A stretch of 64,000 nucleotides of DNA. It comes from Kitasatospora sp. GAS204B (lineage in GTDB: Bacteria > Actinomycetota > Actinomycetes > Streptomycetales > Streptomycetaceae). The position numbers and the translations under genes are program-made. The notes beneath the pieces are model-generated. The model ran no database searches. It was not told where the DNA came from and saw only the letters and a program-made list of their open reading frames with translations. Below, in pieces: positions 19,331 through 27,735 of the stretch; position 1 is the first letter of the stretch, and every line of letters starts with the position of its first letter. The DNA lies in assembly GCF_029892155.1 (NCBI RefSeq), contig NZ_JARZAG010000023.1, positions 1 to 64,000 of the forward strand, given 5' to 3'.

Positions 19331-20833
19331 ATGGGGGAGAAGGTCATCGCGACTCGCGCGGACCTGGCTGACCGGCAGCAGTACCGGCTCAAACTGCAGG
19401 CCTGTCAGGAGGCACTGGACCGAATGCTCGTGGAGGGCCGGTTCGACAAGCCCAGGGCGGTGCTCGGCCTGGAGATCGAGCTCAACCTGGCGGACGAACA
19501 GGGTCTGCCGCTGATGCGCAACGAGCAGGTGCTGGCGGCGATCGGCTCCGCCGACTTCCAGACCGAGCTGGGCCAGTTCAACATCGAGGTCAACATCGCC
19601 CCGCACCGGTTGAGCGGCCACGTCTTCGAGGAACTGCGCGAGGAGATCGACACCGGTCTGCGGTACGCCGACCGGCGGGCCGCCGAGGCGGATGCCCGGA
19701 TCATCATGGTCGGCGTGCTGCCGACGCTGGGCCTGGAGCACACCGGCCTGGAGTCGATGTCGCACAACAACCGCTACACCCTGCTCAGCGACCAGATCAT
19801 GGCGGCCCGCGGCGAGGACATCGCGCTCGACATCGAGGGCGTGGAGCACCTGGTGCTCGAATCGGTGACCATGGTGGCCGAGGCGGCGGCGACCTCGCTG
19901 CAGCTGCACCTCCAGGTCACTCCGGACCGGTTCGCCTCGGTCTGGAACGCCGCCCAGGCGATCGCTGCCATCCAGGTGGCGCTGGGCGCCAACTCGCCCT
20001 TCCTGTTCGGCCGCGAGCTGTGGCGGGAGACCCGCCCGGTGCTCTTCCAGCAGGCCTGCGACACCCGTTCGGCGGAGCTCAAGGCCCAGGGCGTGCGCCC
20101 CATCACCTGGTTCGGCGAGCGCTGGGTCGACTCCGTGCTGGACCTGTTCGCGGAGAACCTGCGGTACTTCCCGGCGCTGCTGCCGATCTGCGACGACGAG
20201 GACCCGGCCAAGGTGCTGGCCTCCGGCGGCATCCCCAAGCTCGCCGAGATGCGGCTGCACAACGGCACCGTCTACCGGTGGAACCGCCCGGTCTACGACG
20301 TGGCCGACGGCGTCCCGCACCTGCGGGTGGAGAACCGCTGCCTGCCGGCCGGCCCGACGGTCGCCGACACGCTGGCCAACGCCGCGTTCTACTACGGCCT
20401 GGTCCGGGTGCTCGCCGAGCAGGGCCGGCCGATCTGGACCAGGCTGCCGTTCGACCGCGCCGACCAGAACTTCCAGACCGCCGCCCGCTACGGCATCGAC
20501 AGCGCCATCCACTGGCCCCGGCAGGGCCGCGGCGCCCGCGGCGCGCTCGCCGAGGTACCGGTGGTCGACCTGGTGCTCAGTGAGTTGCTGCCGCTGGCCC
20601 ACCAGGGCCTGGACGCCTGGGGCGTGCAGCCGGCCGACCGGGACCGCTACCTGGGCATCATCGAGCAGCGCTGCCTGCGCCGGACCAACGGCGCGTCCTG
20701 GCAGGCCGCCACCGTGCACCAGCTTCGCGAGCGGTACGGCATGGACCGCGCCACCGCGCTGGCCACCATGACCCGGCGCTACATGGAGCTGATGCGGGCC
20801 GGCGAGCCGGTGCACACCTGGCCGGTGGGCTGA
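19331..20833 (+). CDS. Glutamate-cysteine ligase (GCS2) family protein
   Basis: 500 residues of the GCS2/ATP-grasp-like carboxylate-amine ligase superfamily. The metal/substrate segment VLGLEIELNLADEQG lies at residues ~39-53, with QFNIEVNIAPH, LESMSHNNRY and SLQLHLQV further on. Family members form gamma-glutamyl amides, and this actinobacterial branch is usually annotated as glutamate-cysteine ligase. Streptomycetes use mycothiol, so ordinary glutathione synthesis is unlikely and the real amine substrate is open. The ATG lies within GGGGGCATCCATGGGG. It stands apart from any ergothioneine genes. Confidence 0.85.
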   Translation: MGEKVIATRADLADRQQYRLKLQACQEALDRMLVEGRFDKPRAVLGLEIELNLADEQGLPLMRNEQVLAAIGSADFQTELGQFNIEVNIAPHRLSGHVFEELREEIDTGLRYADRRAAEADARIIMVGVLPTLGLEHTGLESMSHNNRYTLLSDQIMAARGEDIALDIEGVEHLVLESVTMVAEAAATSLQLHLQVTPDRFASVWNAAQAIAAIQVALGANSPFLFGRELWRETRPVLFQQACDTRSAELKAQGVRPITWFGERWVDSVLDLFAENLRYFPALLPICDDEDPAKVLASGGIPKLAEMRLHNGTVYRWNRPVYDVADGVPHLRVENRCLPAGPTVADTLANAAFYYGLVRVLAEQGRPIWTRLPFDRADQNFQTAARYGIDSAIHWPRQGRGARGALAEVPVVDLVLSELLPLAHQGLDAWGVQPADRDRYLGIIEQRCLRRTNGASWQAATVHQLRERYGMDRATALATMTRRYMELMRAGEPVHTWPVG

Positions 20834-20882
20834 CCTCCGAGGTCACGGCCCGGCTCATCCTGGTATGACAGGATGATCGGCC

Positions 20883-21686
20883 ATGACGATCGCACCGCCC
20901 GCACACCCCGAGAACACCCTGCCGCCCGGCTCGCCCGGGCGGCGGCTGCTCGGCTTCGAGCTGCTGATCGTCCTGGGTCTCTCGCTCGGCGCGAGCGGCG
21001 TCTACGCGGCGATCAGCTTCGTCGACTCGCTCACCCGGCACGCCGCGCTCAGCCAGCAGGTCGCCCCGCTGAACTCCTCGGCCGCTCCGGGTCGCCCCTG
21101 GCTCGACCTGGCCTACCAGCTCTACTACATCGGCCGCGGCCTGATGCCGGTGGCGCTGGTCGGCTACCTGCTGATCCGCGAAGGGGCCAGCCTGCGGGTG
21201 CTCGGCTTCGATCTGCGCCACAAGCTCGCAGACCTGGGGCGCGGCGCGGCGGTGGCGGCCGTGATCGGCGGCAGCGGGCTGGCCCTCTACCTGGGCTCGC
21301 GGGCCGCCGGGTTCAACCTCACGGTGGTGCCCTCCGGCCTGCCCGACGTCTGGTGGCGGATCCCGGTGCTGATCGGCTCCGCCTGCCAGAACGCCGTGCT
21401 GGAGGAGGTGGTGGTGCTCGGCTACCTGATCCGCCGCCTGGAACAGCGCGGTTGGAGCTGGCCGGCGATCGTGCTGGCCAGCTCGGTGCTGCGCGGCTCC
21501 TACCACCTCTACCAGGGGGTGGGCGGTTTCATCGGGAACATGGTGATGGGTGCCGTCTTCTGCCTGCTCTACCGGCGTTGGGGCCGGGTGATGCCGATGG
21601 CCGTGGCGCACGCGCTGATCGACACCACCGCCTTCGTCGGCTACGCGCTGCTGGCGGGGCACGTCAGCTGGCTGCCGACGGGCTGA
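20883..21686 (+). CDS. CPBP family intramembrane metalloprotease
   Basis: 267 residues with about seven membrane helices. The CPBP/Abi motifs are present: an EE pair in LEEVVVLGYLIRRLE, a histidine in RGSYHLYQGVGGFIGN, and HALIDTTAF near the end, which together form the glutamate/histidine metal site. Related proteins include type II CAAX prenyl endopeptidases, although most bacterial members process other membrane substrates. The start lies 50 bp after the GCS2 gene. The 3' end overlaps the convergent PhzF gene by 23 bp. Confidence 0.9.
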   Translation: MTIAPPAHPENTLPPGSPGRRLLGFELLIVLGLSLGASGVYAAISFVDSLTRHAALSQQVAPLNSSAAPGRPWLDLAYQLYYIGRGLMPVALVGYLLIREGASLRVLGFDLRHKLADLGRGAAVAAVIGGSGLALYLGSRAAGFNLTVVPSGLPDVWWRIPVLIGSACQNAVLEEVVVLGYLIRRLEQRGWSWPAIVLASSVLRGSYHLYQGVGGFIGNMVMGAVFCLLYRRWGRVMPMAVAHALIDTTAFVGYALLAGHVSWLPTG

Positions 21687-22626
21687 GCGTCGCGGCCGCA
21701 TCGAACGTCGCCGAGGGGCGGCGCGGCGCTGACGGGTCGAGCCCTGCCGACGAGTTGGCCACCGCCGAGGGGCTGAGCGCGCCGTCCAGCACGGTGACCG
21801 CGTGGCCGGCCAGCAGCACTCGCGTCCAGCCGTCGGCCGGGGGCGTCCCCAGCCCGCTCTCGCCGCGCGGGCCGCGCAGCTCGCAGTGGACCAACCCGCC
21901 GCGGGCCGAGGCCTGGTAGCCGGTCAGCACGGTGCGCCCGAGCCGCTCGGCCCAGAACGGGGCCAGCACCGTGTGCGCGTTGCCGGTCACCGGGTCCTCG
22001 GGCACCCCGGCGGCCGGGGCGAAGTAGCGCGAGACGAAGTCGTAGCCGTCGGACGGGTCTTCGGCGAGCGCGGTGACCACCACGCCGCGGGCCTGCTGGC
22101 GGGTGATGCCCGCCAGGTCCGGGGCCAGGCCGCGCACGGCGTGCTCGCTGCGCAACTCGGCGAGCAGGATGTCCAGGCCGCCGGTGGTGCGGCAGCCGAG
22201 CACCGGGCTGCCGAGCGCCTCGGCCAGGCCGTCCGGGATCTCGGCTGCCTGCGGTCGGGCTGCGGGGAAGTCCAGGCTGATCATTCCGTCGGCGCGGGGA
22301 GTGGCGGTCAGCAGGCCGCTCAGCGAGCTGAACCGGACCGGGCCCTGGCCGGCCAGGCCCTGGGTGCGCAGCGCGTGGGTGGCGGCCAGCGTGCCGTGGC
22401 CGCAGAGCGGGACCTCGGTCATCGGGGTGAACCAGCGCAGCGCCCAGTCGGCTTCGCCGCCGTCGGTCAGCGGGCGGACGAAGGCGGTCTCGGAGAGGTT
22501 GAGCTCGCGGGCCACCTGGCGCATCCACCGCTCCGCGGGCCACGCGTCCGTCTCCAGCAGGCAGACCCCGGCCGGGTTGCCGGCGAAGGGTCGGTCGGTA
22601 AAGGCGTCGATGATCGAGATGCGCAT
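21664..22626 (-). CDS. PhzF family protein (isomerase/epimerase-like)
   Basis: 320 residues with the two-lobed PhzF/DapF-like fold. Family landmarks are IDAFTDRPFAGNPAGV at residues 6-21, the catalytic glutamate E46 in NLSETAFV, the TEVPLCGHGTLAATHAL loop and DPVTGNAHTVLAPFW. PhzF of phenazine producers isomerises a dihydro-hydroxyanthranilate; most homologues have unknown small-molecule substrates. No phenazine genes are nearby, so phenazine synthesis is not implied. The tail overlaps the CPBP protease gene on the other strand. Confidence 0.9.
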   Translation of the reverse strand: MRISIIDAFTDRPFAGNPAGVCLLETDAWPAERWMRQVARELNLSETAFVRPLTDGGEADWALRWFTPMTEVPLCGHGTLAATHALRTQGLAGQGPVRFSSLSGLLTATPRADGMISLDFPAARPQAAEIPDGLAEALGSPVLGCRTTGGLDILLAELRSEHAVRGLAPDLAGITRQQARGVVVTALAEDPSDGYDFVSRYFAPAAGVPEDPVTGNAHTVLAPFWAERLGRTVLTGYQASARGGLVHCELRGPRGESGLGTPPADGWTRVLLAGHAVTVLDGALSPSAVANSSAGLDPSAPRRPSATFDAAATLSPSAAS

Positions 22627-22704
22627 GCCCTGAGCCTAGGGGCAGTCAGTGTGCGCTCGACAGGGCCAATTCGGCAGGTCTGGCCCGGCCGGTTTGGGCA
22701 CGAT

Positions 22705-22737
22705 GGTGGGGAGCGGCCTGCCTGGCCGCTCCCCACC
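22705..22737 (-). terminator. Terminator after the DUF1508 gene
   Basis: 14-bp perfect stem GGTGGGGAGCGGCC / GGCCGCTCCCCACC with a 5-base loop, just downstream of the - strand DUF1508 gene. Confidence 0.85.
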
Positions 22738-22753
22738 ACCGCGTCGCGGGCCG

Positions 22754-22945
22754 CTACGCGGGGCTGCCGCTGGCCTCGCGGACCTCCGCGTACGGGGCGA
22801 GCCTGCGGAGCGACTCGATGTTCTTCAGCAGCGATTCCTTGGTCTCGTGCGCATCGCCGACCACGATGACCGAGCCGTTGCTGGCCTTGAGCCGGAACCG
22901 GTGCATGCCGCTCTCGTCGGTGTACAGCTCGAACTTCCCTGCCAT
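22754..22945 (-). CDS. YegP family protein (DUF1508)
   Basis: 63 residues forming one DUF1508 unit: KFELYTDESGMHRFRLKASNGSVIVVGDAHETKESLLKNIESLR. YegP proteins are small beta-alpha-beta proteins of unknown function, usually with one or two such units. The ATG is preceded by AAAGGTGA, and longer in-frame readings lack a ribosome binding site. It is a single gene with its own terminator. Confidence 0.88.
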   Translation of the reverse strand: MAGKFELYTDESGMHRFRLKASNGSVIVVGDAHETKESLLKNIESLRRLAPYAEVREASGSPA

Positions 22946-23052
22946 GGAGTTTTCACCTTTCGTACTTGGTCGCACCCCCTCCTGACGCACCGTAGGCGGG
23001 GCCCGGGCGAGCCGCACGCCGGGTGCCGTCGTCCGGGTGCGCGCCTGCGGGG

Positions 23053-23289
23053 TCAGCCGAGCAGCCGGATCAGCGCGCTGTCGAAGAGGTCGAGCGCGCG
23101 TGGCAGCGGGCCCTGGTCGTGGTGGTGCAGGGCGGACCAGAACAGGTCGCCCGGGTGCGCGTGCTTGGACGCGTACACCCGGTACGCGTACCAGTGGCCG
23201 TCCACGCCGGCCAGTTCGACCAGCCAGCAGCATTCCGCCGACTGGTCTGACGATCCGTCAAACATGAAGAGCTGCATCGGCCGTGGCAA
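23053..23289 (-). CDS. Small hypothetical protein
   Basis: 78 residues (or 74 from the internal ATG at 23277). I do not recognise the family. The sequence (CCWLVELAGVDGHWYAYRVYASKHAHP) suggests a small beta-rich domain with paired cysteines and several histidines and tryptophans. The TTG start is favoured by GGGAGGGAG about 5 bases upstream; the internal ATG would be about 18 bases from the same site. Independent of its neighbours. Confidence 0.6.
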   Translation of the reverse strand: MPRPMQLFMFDGSSDQSAECCWLVELAGVDGHWYAYRVYASKHAHPGDLFWSALHHHDQGPLPRALDLFDSALIRLLG

Positions 23290-23369
23290 CGGATCTCCCT
23301 CCCGGGGTGGCGGACCTCACGGGGTGAGACCGCCGTCGCGGGCGGAAGGTTGTACCGCGCGGCCGGGGT

Positions 23370-24008
23370 TCAGTCGCCGGTGGCCGGTCGGGCGAGCAGC
23401 CAGCGCTCCATCATGAGGTGGATCTCGGCGAGGATCGCCGGGTCGCCCTCGGGCCGGTCGCGGAAGGCGGAGTTGAGCAGGCGCCCGGCGCTCGCCACCG
23501 CGAGGTCGGCGCGCAGCGCGAAGGCGGGGGTGTCCGGGTAGCCGTAGCGGTCCACCAGGACGGTGCGGATGGCGCCGGCCAGCCGGCGATCGGTGTTCTC
23601 GTCGTACTCGCGCAGTGCGGGCAGTGCGGGGCCGGCGAACCAGAGCCGGTGGAAGCCCGGCTGCTCGCGGCGGAACCGGGCGTGCGCGTCGAGCAGTTGG
23701 GCGGCCAGCTCGCTCGCGGTGGCGGGCAGCGGGCCGCTCAGGATCTGCTCGGTGAGGGCCGTGAACTCGTCCAGCCAGCGCACCGTCAGGGTGCTGACGA
23801 TCGCGTGCTTGTCCGGGAAGAACCGGTACAGCACGCCGATCGAGACCTCGGCCTCGGCGGCGATCAGCTTGGTTCCGACCTCGTCGTAGTCGTGCTGCTC
23901 CAGCAGCCGGGCCGTGGCCGCCAGGATCCGGGCCACCTTCTCCCGGCTGCGCTGCTGCTGCGGCTCGCGCAGCACGCCGGCGGGCAGCGGTGGGACGCTC
24001 GCGGTCAT
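23370..24008 (-). CDS. TetR family transcriptional regulator
   Basis: 212 residues with an N-terminal TetR helix-turn-helix at about 18-65 (RSREKVARILAATARLLEQHDYDEVGTKLIAAEAEVSIGVLYRFFPDKHAIV) and an all-helical ligand domain. The ATG has AAGGAG upstream. It is divergent from the MFS gene at 24053 with only 44 bp between, and a 19-bp palindrome lies in that gap. It most likely represses the exporter and itself until a ligand binds. Confidence 0.92.
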   Translation of the reverse strand: MTASVPPLPAGVLREPQQQRSREKVARILAATARLLEQHDYDEVGTKLIAAEAEVSIGVLYRFFPDKHAIVSTLTVRWLDEFTALTEQILSGPLPATASELAAQLLDAHARFRREQPGFHRLWFAGPALPALREYDENTDRRLAGAIRTVLVDRYGYPDTPAFALRADLAVASAGRLLNSAFRDRPEGDPAILAEIHLMMERWLLARPATGD

Positions 24009-24034
24009 CGCACTCCTTGACAGGGCCTCAAAGC

Positions 24035-24053
24035 TGAACCAGAGTCTAGTTCA
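24035..24053. promoter_or_regulatory. Palindromic TetR operator between regulator and MFS exporter
   Basis: TGAACCAGAGTCTAGTTCA is a 19-bp palindrome with a single mismatched pair around one central base. It overlaps the first base of the MFS start codon. A TTGACA lies at 24017-24022, 17 bp before CAGAGT inside the palindrome, so a repressor bound here would cover the -10 region of a probably leaderless mRNA. Confidence 0.8.
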
Positions 24054-25513
24054 TGTTTTCCACTGGGGGAGCGGCCGCCGGGCCGCTGGGACCGCGCTTC
24101 CGACTGCTCTGGACCTCGGTCACGGTTTCCGCGCTCGGTGACGGCATGCGCTTCGTCGCGCTGCCGCTGCTGGCCGCCCGGATCTCCGGAGATCCGCGTG
24201 ACCTGGCGCTGGTGGCCGTCGCCGAACAACTGCCCTGGCTGCTGCTCAGCCTGCCGGCCGGGGCGCTGGCCGACCGGGTGGACCGGCGGCGCCTGCTCTG
24301 GACGGTGGACGCCTGCCGCGCGGTGCTGGCCGCCGGCTTCGCGATCACGGTGGCGCTCGGGGTCGCGCGGATTCCGCTGATCGCGCTGGTCGGCTTCCTG
24401 CTCGGCTGCGGTCAGACCCTCTACAACGCGGGCTGGGCCGGAGTGGTCCCGGCCGTGGTCCGACCGGCCGACCGGCCCCGGGCCAACGGCCGGCTGCAGG
24501 CGGGCGCGCTGGTGACGGACTCGCTGCTCGGCGCCCCGTTGGGCACCGTCTGCTTCGGACTCGCCGCGCTGGCGCCGTTCGCGGTGGACGCGCTCTCCTT
24601 CGCACTGGCGGCCGTGCTGGTCTTCCTGCTGCCCGGCAGCCTGCGGGTCCGGCGCCCCGAGCCGTTGACGGACCGTCAGGCGGCGCGTGGCCTGCTCGCC
24701 GAGGCGGCCGAGGGCGCGCGGTGGCTGGCCCGGCACCGGCTGCTGCGGGCGCTCTGCCTGGCGGCGGCGACGGCCAACCTGGTCTTCGGTGGCGTGCTGG
24801 CGGTCCTGGTGCTCTACGCGCGCGAGGTCCTGCGGCTGGGCGCGGTCGGCTACGGACTGCTGGTCGCCGCCTTCGCGGTCGGCGGGGTGCTGGGCTCGCT
24901 GGCCGCGCCCCGGCTCGGCCGGCTGCTCGGTACCCGCTGGACGCTGCTGGTCACCATGCTCGGCTCCGGCCTGGCGCTCACCGTCGCGGGGCTGACCGGC
25001 AGTTGGCTGCCGGCCGGTTGCGCCACGGTCGGCTACGGCGCGCTGAGCATGGCCTGGGGCGTGCTGGCGGTCTCGCTCCGCCAGGACCTGGTGCCGGAGC
25101 AACTGCTCGGCCGAGTCAGCATGGCCTACCAGATGGTGGCCAACGGCGGCTTGGCCGTCGGTGCGGCGCTGGCCGGCGAGCTGGCCCACGCCTACGGGCT
25201 GCGGGCCCCGTTCCTGGCGGGCGCGGCGCTGACCGTGCTGGCCGCGCCGCCGCTGTACCACGTGCTGAGTTCTCGTCAGGCCGCGGCCTGCGCGCCGGTG
25301 GGGACGGCCTCCGCGGCGCCGCCCACCGTGGGCGGCAGCGCCGACGCCCGGGCCAGCCGCCGTACCTCGGGCACCGCCAGCACCAGCAGCGACAGCAGCG
25401 TCATGCCGCCGGCGCAGGCCCAGAGCGCTCCGTTCAGGCCGAGCCCGCCGGCCAGCGGGGCAGCCGCAGCGGTGCCCACCGGTGCCAGCGCCACCGAGCC
25501 GCACCAGTCGTAG
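24053..25513 (+). CDS. MFS transporter (MFS_3/enterobactin-exporter-like) with aberrant C-terminal tail
   Basis: 486 residues. The first ~405 are a normal 12-helix MFS transporter (GDGMRFVALPLLAARISGDP, LPAGALADRVDRRRLLW). The last ~80 are Ala/Ser/Pro-rich without any helix, and they are encoded entirely by DNA antisense to the end of the convergent MFS gene. In the next frame a TGA occurs at 25266-25268, exactly where a normal transporter would stop. A one-base indel or a sequence error near 25255-25265 is the simplest explanation. There is no ribosome binding site before the ATG, so the mRNA is probably leaderless. It is regulated by the adjacent TetR protein. Confidence 0.82.
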   Translation: MFSTGGAAAGPLGPRFRLLWTSVTVSALGDGMRFVALPLLAARISGDPRDLALVAVAEQLPWLLLSLPAGALADRVDRRRLLWTVDACRAVLAAGFAITVALGVARIPLIALVGFLLGCGQTLYNAGWAGVVPAVVRPADRPRANGRLQAGALVTDSLLGAPLGTVCFGLAALAPFAVDALSFALAAVLVFLLPGSLRVRRPEPLTDRQAARGLLAEAAEGARWLARHRLLRALCLAAATANLVFGGVLAVLVLYAREVLRLGAVGYGLLVAAFAVGGVLGSLAAPRLGRLLGTRWTLLVTMLGSGLALTVAGLTGSWLPAGCATVGYGALSMAWGVLAVSLRQDLVPEQLLGRVSMAYQMVANGGLAVGAALAGELAHAYGLRAPFLAGAALTVLAAPPLYHVLSSRQAAACAPVGTASAAPPTVGGSADARASRRTSGTASTSSDSSVMPPAQAQSAPFRPSPPASGAAAAVPTGASATEPHQS

Positions 25514-26673
25514 GCGGCCACCCGGGAGAAGCTCGCCGCCGGGATCTCCTGCTGCAGCGCGATCATCCAGCAGACTCCGTAGACCGTCCCGCCGACCCCC
25601 GAGGCGAACATCGCGCACCCGATCGTGGTCAGCGACGCGCCGGCCGCAAGCGTCGCGGCCGGCGCCGCGAACAGCAGGATCCCGAAGGTGCCGGCCAGCA
25701 GCAGCCGGCGGGGCTGCCAACGGACCATCAGCAGCCCGCCGGCCACCAGCCCGGCGCCCATCGCCGCGTTGACCAGCCCCCACGGTCGCGGCCCGCCGAG
25801 CCGCTGGTCGGCCACGATCGGGCCGAGCACCGATTCGGCCGCGATCAGGCAGGCGTTCACCACGCCGTACTGCACCACCACCGCCCAGAGCCAGCGCCGG
25901 GAGGTGAACTCCCGCCAGCCCTCGCGCAGATCGGCCAGCATGCCGGGTGCGGCCTCCCGGCTGGCTTCGGGGTCGCCCGCGCGCTGCTGCGGGGGTCCGG
26001 CGGGTGCCGGGTCGCGCAGCAGGACCCGCAGCGCGCCGGCCGCGGCCAGCGTGGCGGCGTCCAGCGCCAGCACCCAGCCGGGGCCGACCACCGCGACCAG
26101 GGCGCCGCCCAGCGCCGCGCCGGCGATCAGTGAGGAGTTCAGCGCGGTGCGGAAGAGCGCGAAGGCCCGTGGGGCCTGCTCCTGCTCGACCGACTCCATG
26201 ATCATGCCCTCGGCCGCCGGGGCGTAGAAGGCCTGTCCGATCCCGTTCGCCGCCGCCAGCAGCACCACCTGCCAGAGCCGGGCCGAACCGGTCAACACCA
26301 GGGCGGCCAGCAGCGCTTGGGAGAGCGCGTTGCCGAGGTTGGCCGCGACCATCACCCGGTGCCGGGGCAGCCGGTCGGCCAACGCGCCGCCGATCAGCAG
26401 GAAGAGCACGATGGCGGCCAGCCGTGCGCCGGTGACGTAGCCGATCTCGGCGGCCCCGCCGCCCATCCGCAGCAGCGCGAAGGCGGTGGCGATCGGGGCG
26501 CCGGCGTTGCCGAGGCCGCCGACCACGGTGGCGCCGGTCTGGATCAGGTAGTCGCGCCCGGCCCAGGACAGCGGGCGGGCGCGGTGCTTGCGCGGGGTCC
26601 GGGTGCTGTGGGTGCTCGGGGGTTCGAGGTGGTTCGGCGTGCGGCCGACGGTGGTGGTGGCTCGGTTCGGCAT
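25276..26673 (-). CDS. MFS transporter (MFS_3 family), second copy
   Basis: 465 residues, 12 predicted helices, with the MFS loop ADRLPRHRVMV after helix 2. The start is the ATG of MPNRATTTVGR. An upstream in-frame GTG/ATG region would run through the operator-like repeats at 26702-26735, which argues against it. It is related to the convergent MFS gene it faces. Its stop codon is 8 bp beyond the place where that gene would normally end. Probable exporter; substrate unknown. Confidence 0.85.
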   Translation of the reverse strand: MPNRATTTVGRTPNHLEPPSTHSTRTPRKHRARPLSWAGRDYLIQTGATVVGGLGNAGAPIATAFALLRMGGGAAEIGYVTGARLAAIVLFLLIGGALADRLPRHRVMVAANLGNALSQALLAALVLTGSARLWQVVLLAAANGIGQAFYAPAAEGMIMESVEQEQAPRAFALFRTALNSSLIAGAALGGALVAVVGPGWVLALDAATLAAAGALRVLLRDPAPAGPPQQRAGDPEASREAAPGMLADLREGWREFTSRRWLWAVVVQYGVVNACLIAAESVLGPIVADQRLGGPRPWGLVNAAMGAGLVAGGLLMVRWQPRRLLLAGTFGILLFAAPAATLAAGASLTTIGCAMFASGVGGTVYGVCWMIALQQEIPAASFSRVAAYDWCGSVALAPVGTAAAAPLAGGLGLNGALWACAGGMTLLSLLVLAVPEVRRLARASALPPTVGGAAEAVPTGAQAAA

Positions 26674-26701
26674 TCGCCCGACTATGACGGTGGCATGGAT
26701 G

Positions 26702-26735
26702 CCTGTCCACGTTACGGACAGGTATGGACAGGTAT
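26702..26735. promoter_or_regulatory. Operator-like repeats upstream of the second MFS gene
   Basis: A perfect inverted repeat CCTGTCC-N7-GGACAGG (26702-26722) is followed by a second GGACAGGTAT, giving two adjacent exact 10-bp copies (26716-26735). Three half-sites lie 29-62 bp before the start codon, a typical place for a dimeric regulator. No regulator gene adjoins it. Confidence 0.7.
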
Positions 26736-26855
26736 GGGGAGTTACCCTGCACAAACCGATCGGAAACTGGTAGAAGCTGATCGAAAATCAACTTGGATGC
26801 TCCGAATGCCCATGACAGCATCCCGTCGTGGTCAAGGGGTTCACCTGCGAGCGGC

Positions 26856-27557
26856 TCAGCCCAGGTGCCCGCGCAGGAAGCTGAGGGTGCGGCGCCAGGC
26901 GATCTGGGCCTGCAGCGGGTCGTAGGTGCCGTTCAGGTTCTCGTCGTTCATGAACGCGTGCCCGGCGGGATAGAAGTGGATCTCGGGTCGGCGGTCGGTG
27001 GCCTCGCCGATCCGGATCGCCGCCTCGTCCACCGTGGCCGTGGGCAGCCCGTGGTCGCGCTCGGCGAAGTGGCCCAGCACGTGGGCGGTCAACCCCCGGT
27101 AGTCGTAGTCGGGTTCGCGCGGCAGCCCGTAGAACGGGACCACGGCCGCCACCTTGTCGCCCTCCTGCGCGGCCAGCCGGAGCGCGAAGCCGCCGCCCAT
27201 GCAGAAGCCGACCACCGCGACCGCGTCCCCGAGCAGCGCCGGGTGGCCGAGCAGGAAGTCGACGGCGCCGCGCAGGTCGCGCACCGCCCGCCCGGCCGGC
27301 AGCTCCTGCAGCAGCCTGGCGGCCTCCTCGCGGTCGTGCGTGGTGGCGCCGCCGTACAGGTCGGGGGCCAGCGTCACGAAGCCCTCGGCGGCGAACCGGT
27401 CGACCATCGAGGTCATGTGCGTGGTCAGACCCCACCACTCCTGCACCACCACCAGCCCTGGCCCGCGTCCCTCGGGCGGCAGCGCGAGGTAGCCGTGCGC
27501 CTGGCCTCCGTTGCTCGGGAAGGTGGTGTTCTGCGCCCCGGAGGGGGGTTCGGCCAT
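26856..27557 (-). CDS. Dienelactone hydrolase family protein
   Basis: 233-residue cytoplasmic alpha/beta hydrolase. The nucleophile is C119 in GFCMGGG and the histidine is H200 in AGHAF. The aspartate is probably in FAERDHGLP, and the QEWWGL oxyanion region is conserved. Dienelactone hydrolases open carboxymethylenebutenolide in chlorocatechol degradation, but most actinomycete homologues act on unknown esters or lactones. The ATG follows AGGAGATGCCCG. It is not in an operon with aromatic catabolism genes. Confidence 0.9.
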   Translation of the reverse strand: MAEPPSGAQNTTFPSNGGQAHGYLALPPEGRGPGLVVVQEWWGLTTHMTSMVDRFAAEGFVTLAPDLYGGATTHDREEAARLLQELPAGRAVRDLRGAVDFLLGHPALLGDAVAVVGFCMGGGFALRLAAQEGDKVAAVVPFYGLPREPDYDYRGLTAHVLGHFAERDHGLPTATVDEAAIRIGEATDRRPEIHFYPAGHAFMNDENLNGTYDPLQAQIAWRRTLSFLRGHLG

Positions 27558-27735
27558 CGGGCATCTCCTGGTGAGCCGCGGACCGGGCCACGGCGGCCCG
27601 CGGGGACGATGCTATTCGGGCCGGGAGCCGAGCGGGAGTCAGTTCCTGGACGTCATCGGCGTGTCGCGTGGCCGCTCCGTCAGCTCAGGCGGCGGCTCCG
27701 TAACCCCGGAATGCATCTGGCATGCCCATGGTCAT

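Noticed and set aside
19331..20833. Glutathione biosynthesis assignment for the GCS2 protein
   Set aside because: Streptomycetes use mycothiol and no glutathione synthetase is nearby; only the superfamily can be supported.
21664..22626. Phenazine biosynthesis
   Set aside because: A lone PhzF homologue with no other phz genes is common in bacteria and does not indicate phenazine production.
24005..26821. 938-codon - strand open frame spanning two MFS genes
   Set aside because: It crosses two real genes in other frames and shows no membrane helices or domains.
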